Shown: positions 17,295 through 25,435, counted from the stretch's first letter. The stretch: DNA of 64,000 nucleotides from Byssovorax sp. (GCA_025362495.1 JANYGI010000023.1:22827-86826), one strand, 5' to 3'. A program made the numbers and translations. Notes: a model not told the origin generated them from the letters alone.

Positions 17295-18227
17295 ATGAAA
17301 TCGCCTGTCCCCCTCGAGCCCGGCGAGCGCGTCATCTTCGCGAGCGTGCGCGGCGGCGACGCGGGGCACTCCGGCTGGTGGTGGCTCGCGGCGATCTTCG
17401 GCGGGATGCAGGTGTGCAACGGGCTGATGTTCGGCGTTCACTTCCTCGCCAGCCCCTCGGGCGAGCCCATGGTGGGCGGGGTCGTCGGCGCGATCGCCGC
17501 GATCCTCGCGGGCCTCGCCGCGCTGGCGCGCTGGGTCCAGCTCAAGGTCCAGCCCGCGTACGTCGTCACGACGAGGCGAGTCATCGCCAAGCGCGTCTTT
17601 CTCCCGGCGGTGACCTTCGCTCCCGACGACGTCGGCGCGGCCGCGCGCTTCCTGATCAAGCACATGCGGTATGGCGCCATCGTGCGCGAGCAGCTCACGC
17701 ACACGGTCGTCGTCGCCCTGCGATCCGGCGGGACGCGCCGCTTCGGCCCCGTGAAGGACGCCGACGCGCTGGTGACGCTGTTCACCGGCCTCGGTCAGGG
17801 CGTGATCGACGTCCGCGCCCTCCCCGGCGCCGGCGGCGAGCTCTCCGCGGCCGAGACCCGCAAAGACCTCTTCTTCGCCCGCGCGTCCATCACCGCGGGC
17901 GCCGAGCGCGGCCCGCTCTTCGTCGGGCCGACGGCGATTGTCGGCTTCGCGGCCGAGCTCAGCCGCTCACGGATGCTCCAGCTCTATACCATCGTCGGCG
18001 CCCCCCGCTCGGCCCTGGACATCGAAGAGCGGATGATCGCGCTCGGCGGCAACGTGGAGTTCGGACGAGCGGTGGTGATGAAGCGCGAGGGGACCACGCT
18101 GACGCTCGACGGAAAGCGGCTCGTGCTCGCCAGCGAGACGAGCCAGGTGGCCTTCGATCTGTTACCCGACGACGCCCGCCGCGCCGAGGCGCAATTGCCG
18201 AAGAACGAGGCTCACCCGTACCGCTGA
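17295..18227 (+). CDS. Integral membrane protein with PH-like (YdbT/bPH) domain
   Basis: 310 residues from ATG 17295 (MKSPVPLEPGERVIFASV); longer upstream readings look non-coding. A hydrophobic pair of helices (residues ~25-75: WWWLAAIFGGMQ and GGVVGAIAAILAGLAAL) is followed by a beta-rich stretch opening with AYVVTTRRVIAKRVF. This is the typical strand that begins the bacterial PH domain after two membrane helices. A second part (~185-310) is also beta-rich and unrecognised. Such proteins are usually of unknown function in the inner membrane. The gene ends at a hairpin shared with the convergent ATPase gene. Confidence 0.55.
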   Translation: MKSPVPLEPGERVIFASVRGGDAGHSGWWWLAAIFGGMQVCNGLMFGVHFLASPSGEPMVGGVVGAIAAILAGLAALARWVQLKVQPAYVVTTRRVIAKRVFLPAVTFAPDDVGAAARFLIKHMRYGAIVREQLTHTVVVALRSGGTRRFGPVKDADALVTLFTGLGQGVIDVRALPGAGGELSAAETRKDLFFARASITAGAERGPLFVGPTAIVGFAAELSRSRMLQLYTIVGAPRSALDIEERMIALGGNVEFGRAVVMKREGTTLTLDGKRLVLASETSQVAFDLLPDDARRAEAQLPKNEAHPYR

Positions 18228-18254
18228 AGGAGGCCAGTCCGACTGGCCTGCTTC
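18226..18254. terminator. Bidirectional hairpin between convergent genes
   Basis: GGCCAGT (18232-18238) pairs with ACTGGCC (18242-18248) around a 3-base loop. Outer GAAG/CTTC lies at 18226-18229 and 18251-18254. It overlaps both stop codons and has no T-run. Its core CCAGTCcgACTGG resembles short repeats found at two other gene ends in this window. Confidence 0.5.
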
Positions 18255-19248
18255 AAAGGCGCATCGCGAGGAGCCGGGTCCCCTCGGGGGTGCCGGCCTC
18301 GTCGAACAAGAACGGCAGTCGCAGCGCGACGAGATCGACCTCGCGATCGAGGCGGGCGAGGCTCTCGGCCTGCACGCGCTCGCGCACCGCGCGGCGAGCG
18401 CCGGCGACGATGGCGCTGTCGCGGGTGCCCGCGGTCGTCTGCGGCGCGTCGATCGCCAGCAGCGCGCCGTCGCGCACCAGCTCGTCGCGCTCGCCCTCGG
18501 AGAAGAGCGGCGTCAGCACGCCGTTCACGATCAGCTTGAGCACGGGGAGCCCCAGCTCGGTGCGGATGTTGTTGACGAGCTCCACCGTCTCGGTCGTCGG
18601 CATCTCTTCCGGGAGCGTGACCACCACGACGCCGCTCTGGATCGGATCGCGGAACATCGCCCACGCGAGCTCGGCGTCGCGGCGCAAGATCCCCGGCGGC
18701 ACGGCGTCGAGGATCACCTTCGGGACGCGGAGCATGTCGACGCCATGGCCCGTCGCGGGCGCGTCGAAGAGCACGACGTCGAAACGGTTCGAGCCGTCTT
18801 CGAGCGTCTCGGTGGTGTGGAACCAGGCCTTGCCCAGCATCGCCCACTCGTAGAGGCCCGGCGTCGCGCGGAAGAACGTGCGCGTGTACTTGTTGTCGAA
18901 GACGGCCTTGGCCACCGCCTTCACCTTGAGGATCATCTCCCCGTACTCGTACAGGGCGCGCTCGGGCGAGAGGTTCACCGCCCAGATGTTCTTGCCGAGC
19001 TGGGCGATCTCGCTGGTGAGCGGCGGGGTCCCGAGCATCGCCGAGAGGCGCTCTTTCGCCTGCGGCATCGCCACGAGGACGCGCTTGCCCTGGGCCGCGA
19101 GCGCCAGCGCGAGGGCGGCGCAGAACGTCGTCTTGCCGACGCCGCCCTTGCCCGTCACGAAGAGGAAGCGCCTCGTGCCGAGATCTGCGGCGGTGGCGGC
19201 GGTGGCCGATGGCGCGCCGGGACGGGGCGTGGACAGGTTCCTGGTCAT
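18253..19248 (-). CDS. ArsA/GET3-family ATPase
   Basis: 331 residues from ATG at 19248 (MTRNLSTPRP), which drops a poor N-terminal extension. The deviant Walker A FVTGKGGVGKTT sits near residue 35 and defines the ArsA/GET3/MinD class. The ArsA-specific region is followed by FDVVLFDAPATGH, the switch II/Walker B strand with the DAPATGH signature. This is a single ATPase half, so it would work as a homodimer. Arsenite pump partners, the ArsA arsenite-binding cysteines and a GET pathway are not visible. In myxobacteria such proteins are common but uncharacterised. It is divergent from the CysH-type gene by 147 bases. Confidence 0.8.
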   Translation of the reverse strand: MTRNLSTPRPGAPSATAATAADLGTRRFLFVTGKGGVGKTTFCAALALALAAQGKRVLVAMPQAKERLSAMLGTPPLTSEIAQLGKNIWAVNLSPERALYEYGEMILKVKAVAKAVFDNKYTRTFFRATPGLYEWAMLGKAWFHTTETLEDGSNRFDVVLFDAPATGHGVDMLRVPKVILDAVPPGILRRDAELAWAMFRDPIQSGVVVVTLPEEMPTTETVELVNNIRTELGLPVLKLIVNGVLTPLFSEGERDELVRDGALLAIDAPQTTAGTRDSAIVAGARRAVRERVQAESLARLDREVDLVALRLPFLFDEAGTPEGTRLLAMRL

Positions 19249-19395
19249 TCTGGAGCAGGCAGTCCGTAGGCGACGAGGGCCGTCGACGCAACCCTCAACG
19301 ACGGATCGAGGCGCCTTTGCGGCGGTGAAAGCACGGATCGCAGCGGCGCTCGCGGACGCCACCCTGGCCGCCAGGTTCTGCTAAACCTCCCGGCC

Positions 19396-20166
19396 ATGCG
19401 CATCACCGAAGGCGATCTCGCCGCGCTGAACCGCCGCTTCGACGGCGCCGATCCCCTCGACATCCTCCGCTTCACGCGCGCCACGTTCGGTGACCGCGCC
19501 GCGATCCTCTCCAGCATGCAGCGCGCGGGAGCCGTCGTCTGCCACCTGGCCGATCGGGCGGGCCTCGCGTTCGACGTGGTCTTCGTCGACACCGGCGTCC
19601 TCCACGTGGAGACGCTCGCGACCCGCGACGCGCTCGCCGGGAGCCACCGTCACCTGCGCGTGGTGACGCTGCAGCCAGAGCGCACGTTCGCGCAGCAGAC
19701 GGCCGAAGAGGGCCTCCTTTACCTGAGCAAAGAGGGCCAGGAGCGCTGCTGCGATCTGCGCAAATCAGCGCCGCTGCGCGCGATCCGCGGCCGCTACGAC
19801 GCGCTCTTGAGCGCGCTCCGCCGCGACGAAGGGGGCGAGCGCGCCGAGGTGCAGGCCTTCAGCCTCGACGCCGACATGAACGCCCTGCGCATCCATCCGC
19901 TCGCCGCGCTGCCGCGCGAGTCGCTCGATCGTTACCTGGCAGACCATCCCGATGTCGCGCTGAATCCCCTTCATTCCATGGGGTTTCCTACCATCGGTTG
20001 CTTCCCCTGCACCACGCCGGTCCGGCCCGATGAGCTGGAGCGCGCCGGCCGCTGGCGTCACCTCGCCGGCGTCGAGTACTGCGGGATCAACCCCGTGGAC
20101 CGCGCCGCGGAGGCCGCGGTCGACCTCGACGACGCGCTGGCCACGAGGCTGCTGGGCCCTCGCTGA
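19396..20166 (+). CDS. cysH: Phosphoadenylyl-/adenylyl-sulfate reductase, CysH type with [4Fe-4S] ligands
   Basis: 256 residues from ATG 19396. It reduces APS or PAPS to sulfite in assimilatory sulfate reduction. The ATP-sulfurylase-like fold contains VFVDTGVLHVETL and the helix LYLSKEGQERCCDLRKSAPL. Four Cys, the pair in ERCCDLRK and CFPC in IGCFPCTTPV, are the usual [4Fe-4S] ligands of APS reductases. The catalytic Cys is present in GVEYCGINP, but the surrounding motif (usually ECGLH) has changed to YCGIN. That change is unusual. No other sulfate-assimilation gene is nearby, so it may be a stand-alone or altered-specificity enzyme. A perfect 11-base-arm hairpin lies just after the stop. Confidence 0.8.
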   Translation: MRITEGDLAALNRRFDGADPLDILRFTRATFGDRAAILSSMQRAGAVVCHLADRAGLAFDVVFVDTGVLHVETLATRDALAGSHRHLRVVTLQPERTFAQQTAEEGLLYLSKEGQERCCDLRKSAPLRAIRGRYDALLSALRRDEGGERAEVQAFSLDADMNALRIHPLAALPRESLDRYLADHPDVALNPLHSMGFPTIGCFPCTTPVRPDELERAGRWRHLAGVEYCGINPVDRAAEAAVDLDDALATRLLGPR

Positions 20167-20175
20167 CGCGGCTCC

Positions 20176-20208
20176 GCGCTCGCGCGCCGCAATCGGCCGC
20201 GCGAGCGC
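20176..20208 (+). terminator. Hairpin after the CysH-type gene
   Basis: Perfect 11-base arms GCGCTCGCGCG (20176-20186) and CGCGCGAGCGC (20198-20208) enclose an 11-base loop that can itself pair CCG with CGG. No T-run follows, so it may act as a Rho-assisted terminator or 3' end stabiliser. Confidence 0.55.
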
Positions 20209-20246
20209 GTCAACGCTGGCCAACCGGAGAAACGTCGCGATACCGT

Positions 20247-20273
20247 GGCGGGGATTTTTCTTCATTCCCCGCC
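20247..20273 (+). promoter_or_regulatory. Leader hairpin before the papain-like protease gene
   Basis: Perfect 8-base arms GGCGGGGA (20247-20254) and TCCCCGCC (20266-20273) with an 11-base T-rich loop. It is followed 37 bases later by the AAGGAG ribosome site at 20310-20315. It may control or stabilise the mRNA; no known riboswitch was recognised. Confidence 0.35.
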
Positions 20274-20322
20274 TTCGGCGCCGTTGGCCGTGGGTCCGAT
20301 TCCATCATCAAGGAGACTCCCT

Positions 20323-21771
20323 GTGAACGACGACGAGCGCGACACCCTCTGGGCCGGTGACGAAGACGAAGGCGAGGGCGGCGGCGGGGGCGAAGAAGAC
20401 AGCGACGAGGCCGGCGAGGACGAGGGCGACGACGCGGCCGACGAGGAAGAGGGGGAAGACGGGGAGGATGAAGAGGCGGACGACGACGAGGAAGAGGACG
20501 ACGACGAGGAAGAGGACGACGACGACGAGGACGACGACGAGGACGACGAGGACGACGAGGAAGAGGGCGACGACGAGGACGACGACGAGGAAGAGGACGA
20601 CGACGAGGAAGCTGACGACGACGCTGTGGCAGCCGTCGATGACGACGTGTTCGGCAGCGCCGACGACTTCGAGAACGCCGAGGCAGCCGACTTCGTGGCC
20701 GACGATGGCAGCTGGAGCGCGGAGGACTACGAGGCCAGCGCGCAGCGCCTGTTCGGCGACAACGAGTTCTTCGGCGAGACGGTCGAGGACCAGTTCACCA
20801 GCGACGGGTTCGAGGTCGCGGACGACGACGATCTCACCTCACGCATGAACGCGATCTTCGCGGGCGCGAGCACCTCGGTCACGTTCTTCATCAAGGACGG
20901 CGTCGTCACGCCGGTCGGGTTCGTCCCCTCGCAGTACATCACGCTGATCCTGGAAGAGTTCCCGGACGCCGATCTCAGCTACCTGCGCACGACGGTCACC
21001 AAGTACGTCAAGCCGGTCAAGCCCGGCAAGCTGCCCACGGTGATCGCCAAGGTCGATCCGAAGGACACCGTCGATCTGCGCAAATACGCTTCGCCCATCG
21101 GCGATCAGGGCCAGACGTCACGCTGCTCCGCGTTCGCGTGGACGCACGCGCTCGAGCTGGCAAACAAGGTCGCGGCGGACGACGACACGCGCCTCTCGCC
21201 CACCTACTCGATGCTGCAGTTCCAGAAGATGCAGGGCGACGCGGACGACTACGCGTACGCGTTCAAGGGCGGCGAGGGCACCGTCGGCGGGGTCAAGCCC
21301 GGCCAGGTGCTGATCGACAACGGCACCTGCAAGCAGGAGCTGTGGCCCGACGACTCCGAGGCGCCGGCGACCAAAGACGAGGCGATGGCCAAGGACGCGG
21401 CGTCGCACAAGCTCAAGGCCAAGCTCGTCCCGGTCAAGCTTGACGATCTGCGCAAGGTCCTCAGCGCGGGCTGCCCCGTGCACCTCTCGATGACGACGGG
21501 CGACGCCTTCAGCAAGCTCGGGCGCGACGGCATCTTCAAGGACGCCGAGCCGCCGAAGGGCCAGCACGGCTACCACGCGATGTTGATGGTCGGGTACATC
21601 GGCAACTACTACATCGTGAAGAACTCCTGGGGCACGAGCTGGGGCGACCAGGGCTACTGCTACATGCCCAAGAAGGTCCTCGCCGGATCGCAGCCGGGCT
21701 TCATCGCCGTGATGATCGGCAAGGGCGACGACGAGGCTCCGGCGAAGGGCGCCAAGGGCAAGAAGAGCTGA
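20323..21771 (+). CDS. Papain-like (C1A) cysteine protease with very acidic N-terminal domain
   Basis: 482 residues from GTG 20323, supported by AAGGAG 7 bases upstream. Residues ~10-105 are almost only Asp and Glu with a few Gly and Ala. A ~70-residue linker is still acidic, and a beta-rich segment precedes the protease domain (~235-480). Catalytic elements are visible: YASPIGDQGQTSRCSAFAW with the oxyanion Gln and nucleophile Cys, GQHGYHAMLMVGY with His, and YYIVKNSWGTSWGD with Asn. In the usual DQGxCGSCWAF motif, one disulfide Cys and the Trp after the catalytic Cys are replaced here. There is no signal peptide, so it should be cytoplasmic unless exported by another route. The polyacidic arm could bind cations or act as an inhibitory or electrostatic tether. 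Confidence 0.8.
   Translation: MNDDERDTLWAGDEDEGEGGGGGEEDSDEAGEDEGDDAADEEEGEDGEDEEADDDEEEDDDEEEDDDDEDDDEDDEDDEEEGDDEDDDEEEDDDEEADDDAVAAVDDDVFGSADDFENAEAADFVADDGSWSAEDYEASAQRLFGDNEFFGETVEDQFTSDGFEVADDDDLTSRMNAIFAGASTSVTFFIKDGVVTPVGFVPSQYITLILEEFPDADLSYLRTTVTKYVKPVKPGKLPTVIAKVDPKDTVDLRKYASPIGDQGQTSRCSAFAWTHALELANKVAADDDTRLSPTYSMLQFQKMQGDADDYAYAFKGGEGTVGGVKPGQVLIDNGTCKQELWPDDSEAPATKDEAMAKDAASHKLKAKLVPVKLDDLRKVLSAGCPVHLSMTTGDAFSKLGRDGIFKDAEPPKGQHGYHAMLMVGYIGNYYIVKNSWGTSWGDQGYCYMPKKVLAGSQPGFIAVMIGKGDDEAPAKGAKGKKS
20346..20630 (+). repeat. Low-complexity GAC/GAG/GAA codon run
   Basis: A purine-rich tract inside the protease gene made of irregular tandem units such as GACGAGGAAGAGGACGAC. It encodes the Asp/Glu arm. 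It is not a CRISPR array because units and spacing are irregular and there are no unique spacers. Such tracts can expand or contract, so length may vary among strains. Confidence 0.85.
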
Positions 21772-21784
21772 GCTCTTTCGCGCG

Positions 21785-21824
21785 CGCGGCGACCGGGAAA
21801 ACAGCAGGTTTTTTCGGCGCCGCG
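21785..21824 (+). terminator. Long hairpin after the papain-like protease gene
   Basis: CGCGGCG (21785-21791) pairs with CGCCGCG (21818-21824), and CCGGGAAAA (21793-21801) pairs, with two G-T wobbles, with TTTTTTCGG (21109+700 to 21117+700, i.e. 21809-21817). The loop is CAGCAGG. A stable structure with an internal T-run suggests a terminator or processing signal between this gene and the HAD gene. Confidence 0.5.
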
Positions 21825-21893
21825 GTGCGCGAACCCATCTTCGCGGCAGGTCGCGCTTGACGCTTCGCCTGGACGGAGAGAATCCCCCGACCC

Positions 21894-22556
21894 ATGGCGG
21901 CGAGCTACTTCGACGTAGACGGCACCCTGGTCACGACGAACCTCGTGCACCCGACGCTGTTCTATTTACAGAACCAGCCAACCCCGCTGCACACGGCGGC
22001 GAAGCTCGGACGCGCTCTCCTGAAGGCGCCGTGGATGGCCCTGGCCGAGCTCAGGGATCGACGGCTCTTCAACGAGCTGCTCTTCAGCTCGTTCGAGGGC
22101 ATGTCGGAGGACCGGCTGCTGCTCCTCGCCGAGGAGACCTTCACCAAGGTGATGAAGCCGAAGCTCTACGCCGGCGCGCGAGATCTCGTGCAGACCAGCC
22201 TCGACAAGGGGCACGAGGTCATCCTCGTCTCGGGCGCGCTCGACTTCTTGATGGTGCTGCTGAAGGAGCACCTCGGCGCCACCGGGATCATCGCCAACCG
22301 GCTCGAGATCCACGATCGGTACGCCACCGGCAAGCTCCTCCGTCCCGTCGTCGCGGGGCCCGAGAAGGCCCGCCTCATCCGCGAGCACGCGCGCGCCTCT
22401 GGCCACGATCTCGACGAGTGCTTCGCCTACTCGGACAGCTACTCCGACGTGCCGATGCTCTCCGTCGTCGGCCACCCCGCCGCCGTGAACCCCGATCGCA
22501 AGCTCACCCAGCTCGCCGAGGCTTATCACTGGCCGATCATCCACCTCGCGGCTTGA
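21894..22556 (+). CDS. HAD-IB family phosphatase-like hydrolase
   Basis: 220 residues from ATG 21894. Motif I YFDVDGTLVTTN begins at residue 5 with the nucleophile Asp. Motif II is VILVSGALDFL, and motif III/IV are the Lys in GPEKARLI and FAYSDSYSDVPML with the metal-binding Asp pair. This arrangement is that of subfamily IB (SerB-like) hydrolases, which remove phosphate from small molecules or, in the related CicA group, act together with acyltransferases. It is cytoplasmic. It precedes the LarA-family gene by 38 bases on the same strand, so the two are likely co-transcribed. The substrate is not evident. Confidence 0.85.
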   Translation: MAASYFDVDGTLVTTNLVHPTLFYLQNQPTPLHTAAKLGRALLKAPWMALAELRDRRLFNELLFSSFEGMSEDRLLLLAEETFTKVMKPKLYAGARDLVQTSLDKGHEVILVSGALDFLMVLLKEHLGATGIIANRLEIHDRYATGKLLRPVVAGPEKARLIREHARASGHDLDECFAYSDSYSDVPMLSVVGHPAAVNPDRKLTQLAEAYHWPIIHLAA

Positions 22557-22594
22557 TCCCGTCAGCCCCCGAACCGCCCCGATTTCGAGAAGCC

Positions 22595-24217
22595 ATGAGC
22601 CACCCCTCCGTCGTCACGATCGATCATCGCAGCGCGCCCCGCACCCTCTTCTCGGGCGACCAGCTCGTTGACGTCGATCTGCCCACCGGGACGCGCGTCA
22701 TCTACCCGAAGCCGCCGATCGCGCCTCTCAAGGACGTGAACGCGGCCATCCGCTACGCGATCAACCACCCGCACAACTCCGAGCCGCTCTACGCCAAGCT
22801 GCGCCCGGGGATGAAGGTCACGATCGCCATCGACGACATCTCGCTCCCGCTCCCGCCAATGAAGCGGCCCGACGTGCGCGAGCTGGTGCTGACGATCGTG
22901 CTCGATTTGCTGAGTGATCACGGCGTCGACGACGTCGAGATGATCATCGCGACGAGCGTGCACCGCCGGATGACGGGCCCCGAGGTCCGCCACGTGGTCG
23001 GCGACAAGATCTTCAACGCCTACTGGCCGAAGAAGCTCTACAACCACGACGGCGAGGACGCCGCCAACATGACGTACGTCGGCACGACGGAGCTCGGCGA
23101 AGAGGTCGAGCTCAACAAGCGCGCTGTCGACAGCGATCTCGTCATCTACGTCAACCTCAACTTCGTGCCGATGGACGGCGGCCACAAGTCGGTCGCGGTC
23201 GGCCTGTGCGGGTATCGCAGCCTCAAGGCGCACCACAACCCCAGGGTGATGCGCGCCTGCCACTCGTACATGGATCCGGGCAGCTCGGCGCTCGCCACCA
23301 GCGTCGAGCGCATGGGCCGCGTCGCCAACGCCAAGCTCAACGTCTTCACCATCGAGACGACGATCAACAACCGCATGTTCGATCGCCCGCTCGAGTTCCT
23401 CGCCAAGAACGAGGACGAGCTGACCTCGGCCGAGAAGACGTCTCTCCGCGCGCTCCGCTTCACGCTCTCCAAGCTGCCGCAGCCGGCGCGCCAGGCGATC
23501 TTCCAGCGCGTCCCCTCGCCCTATGGCGTCACCGGCGTCTTCGCCGGCGAGACCGAGGCGACGCACGTCCACACGCTGAAGCGCGCCTACGAGCAGTACC
23601 TCGTGCCGGTGGTGGGCCAGGCCGACATCCTGATCACGGGTATCCCGTTCATCAGCCCCTACAACGTCAACTCGTTCCTCAATCCGCTCCTCGTGCAGGT
23701 GATGGCCAATGGCTATCTGTTCAACCTCTACAAGGGCGTTCCGATGGTGAAGAAGGGCGGGACGATGATCATCCTCCACCCCTGCACCGATCAGTTCGAT
23801 AACGAGCACCACGCCCCGTACATCGAGTTCGTTCATCGCCTCTTGCCCGAGACGCGCGACGCGATGGAGCTGCACAAGCGCTTCGAGGGCAAGTTCGCCT
23901 CGAACCCGGCGTACATCGAGATGTACCGCTCGGGCCACGCCTACCACCCGGCTCACCCGTTCTTCATGTGGTACTGGGGCGAGGCCGGGCGGCAGCACCT
24001 CGGCCGGATGATCGTGGTCGGCGCCGACAACGAGTACATCCCCAAGCTGATGGGCTGGGAGACGGCGCGCACGATGGATGAGGCGCTGCGCATGGCGAAG
24101 ACGACGGCGCCGCCGAAGCCGGAGATCCTCGCCCTCCACTGCCCGCCGACGCTGATGACCGAGATGTCGGTGTCGAGCCCGCGCCTTTCGGGCCCGCCGG
24201 ACAGCCTCCGAGGATAG
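22595..24217 (+). CDS. LarA-family protein (nickel-pincer lactate racemase domain, DUF2088)
   Basis: 540 residues from ATG 22595. The N-terminal LarA domain is visible in MKVTIAIDDISLPLPP and IIATSVHRRMTGPEVRHVVG, where the His-Arg-x-Met-Thr motif contacts the nickel-pincer cofactor in LarA. A second conserved part follows (DLVIYVNLNFVPMDGGHKSV and LKAHHNPRVM). The Lys in GGHKSV fits the cofactor-linking Lys, but the EPHxxAG motif holding one Ni-ligand His is changed to VPMDGG. LarA-type enzymes racemise or epimerise 2-hydroxyacids. This protein is longer than typical LarA (about 425) by ~115 residues. No larB, larC or larE is nearby. It lies six bases before the HExxH gene and so is in the same operon. 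Confidence 0.75.
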   Translation: MSHPSVVTIDHRSAPRTLFSGDQLVDVDLPTGTRVIYPKPPIAPLKDVNAAIRYAINHPHNSEPLYAKLRPGMKVTIAIDDISLPLPPMKRPDVRELVLTIVLDLLSDHGVDDVEMIIATSVHRRMTGPEVRHVVGDKIFNAYWPKKLYNHDGEDAANMTYVGTTELGEEVELNKRAVDSDLVIYVNLNFVPMDGGHKSVAVGLCGYRSLKAHHNPRVMRACHSYMDPGSSALATSVERMGRVANAKLNVFTIETTINNRMFDRPLEFLAKNEDELTSAEKTSLRALRFTLSKLPQPARQAIFQRVPSPYGVTGVFAGETEATHVHTLKRAYEQYLVPVVGQADILITGIPFISPYNVNSFLNPLLVQVMANGYLFNLYKGVPMVKKGGTMIILHPCTDQFDNEHHAPYIEFVHRLLPETRDAMELHKRFEGKFASNPAYIEMYRSGHAYHPAHPFFMWYWGEAGRQHLGRMIVVGADNEYIPKLMGWETARTMDEALRMAKTTAPPKPEILALHCPPTLMTEMSVSSPRLSGPPDSLRG

Positions 24218-24223
24218 GAATCC

Positions 24224-25435
24224 ATGGCCGTCGCGCCGCTCGCGCCTCCGCGTGATTTGACGATCCCCGAGCCGGGCTCGACCACCTCGCGCGGCGTGCT
24301 GTCAGCGGCGATGCGGCGGCTCGCGGGCGATCTGCAGCAGTGCTGGTCGCGGCCGCCAAAGGGCGCTCGCGGCGAGGCTGGCGAGCTCGGAAAGCTCGTG
24401 AGCGGCACGATGAAGGCGGCCCCCGGCGCGCTGATCAGCGTGCTGCGGCGGCCCACCGTGGGTGCTTTGATTCGTTGCGTTCGCAACGAGTCGATCCCGG
24501 GGCGAGAGGCGCTCTTCGTGGCGCTGCTGGCGCAGACGGCGTTCGAGCTCGGCGTGATGGGCACTCTGCCCGGGCCGGTGCGCTTGCGCCGGGTGCCCGC
24601 GCAGCTGCTCTCGATCGGCGCGCAGCTCGCCGTTCAGGTGCCCGCAGGGACGACTGCCGTGCTCGTCGAGAACGGGCGACTCACGATCGAGGGAGCAGGC
24701 GGAGCCGCGATGACTGTCGATCTCGACGTGCCCGCAGAGGCAAGCGTGGAGCGGCCCTATCACCCGCTCTCACACGACATCGTGCTCGCGCTGGCCGACA
24801 ACAACCCTCTCTCGATGGAAGAGGCCCACCCGAACAAATCGGGCAACGCCATCGCCCTTGGCGACAGGCCCGTCTCGGCCTGGACCTCGGCGCTCGGGGA
24901 GGCGTTCGCGCTGATCGAGCGGCATTTGCCGGATCTGCGGGCCGAGATGGATCTGTTCATCCACCAGATCGTGCCTGTCGGCTGGGACCCGGAGAAGCAC
25001 CTCTCCGCCTCGTACCAGGAAGCGATCGGCACGATCTACATGTCCCTCCACCCGAGCGGGATGACGCTCGCCGAGGCGCTGATCCACGAGTTCTCGCACA
25101 ACAAGCTCAACGCCTTGTTCGAGATCGACGAGGTGCTGGAGAACGCGTGGTCGCCTCTCTACGCCTCGCCGGTGCGGCCAGATCCGCGGCCGCTCCATGG
25201 CGTCTTGCTCGCGGTGCATGCCTTTCTGCCGGTGGCGCGGCTCTACGAGAAGATGATTGAAGCGAGGGAGCCCGCGGCGCAGAACGAGGCTTTTCTGGGG
25301 CGATTCGCGGCGATCAGGAGGATCAACCGCGAGGGGGCGGAGATCGTCCTCGGGAACGGGAAGCCGACGGAGATCGGAGCGGGGCTGCTCGAGGAGATCC
25401 GGCGGTGGGACGCGTATTACGCCCGCTGGGGGTGA
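24224..25435 (+). CDS. HExxH-motif protein of the alpha-ketoglutarate peptide beta-hydroxylase-like family
   Basis: 403 residues from ATG 24224. ALIHEFSHNKLNAL gives the metal-binding pair His288/His292 with Glu289. It is followed about 30 residues later by SPVRPDPRPLHGVLLAVHAF. This pairing is the hallmark of the HEXXH-domain family (TIGR04267), now known to include alpha-ketoglutarate-dependent peptide beta-hydroxylases that modify RiPP precursors. An upstream YMSLHPSGMTLAE segment also fits. No precursor peptide, leader-binding protein or exporter was found nearby. The gene overlaps the convergent HAD gene by 19 bases. The likely partners are the LarA-family and HAD genes just upstream. 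The enzyme class is well supported; its substrate is unknown. Confidence 0.8.
   Translation: MAVAPLAPPRDLTIPEPGSTTSRGVLSAAMRRLAGDLQQCWSRPPKGARGEAGELGKLVSGTMKAAPGALISVLRRPTVGALIRCVRNESIPGREALFVALLAQTAFELGVMGTLPGPVRLRRVPAQLLSIGAQLAVQVPAGTTAVLVENGRLTIEGAGGAAMTVDLDVPAEASVERPYHPLSHDIVLALADNNPLSMEEAHPNKSGNAIALGDRPVSAWTSALGEAFALIERHLPDLRAEMDLFIHQIVPVGWDPEKHLSASYQEAIGTIYMSLHPSGMTLAEALIHEFSHNKLNALFEIDEVLENAWSPLYASPVRPDPRPLHGVLLAVHAFLPVARLYEKMIEAREPAAQNEAFLGRFAAIRRINREGAEIVLGNGKPTEIGAGLLEEIRRWDAYYARWG

Noticed and set aside
18787..18800. GGTTCGA-like sequence suggesting a tRNA T-loop
   Set aside because: Inside the ArsA-type coding region, no cloverleaf partner arms.
20346..20630. CRISPR-like appearance of repeated GAC/GAG codons
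   Set aside because: Irregular unit lengths, no spacers, and lies within an intact coding frame.
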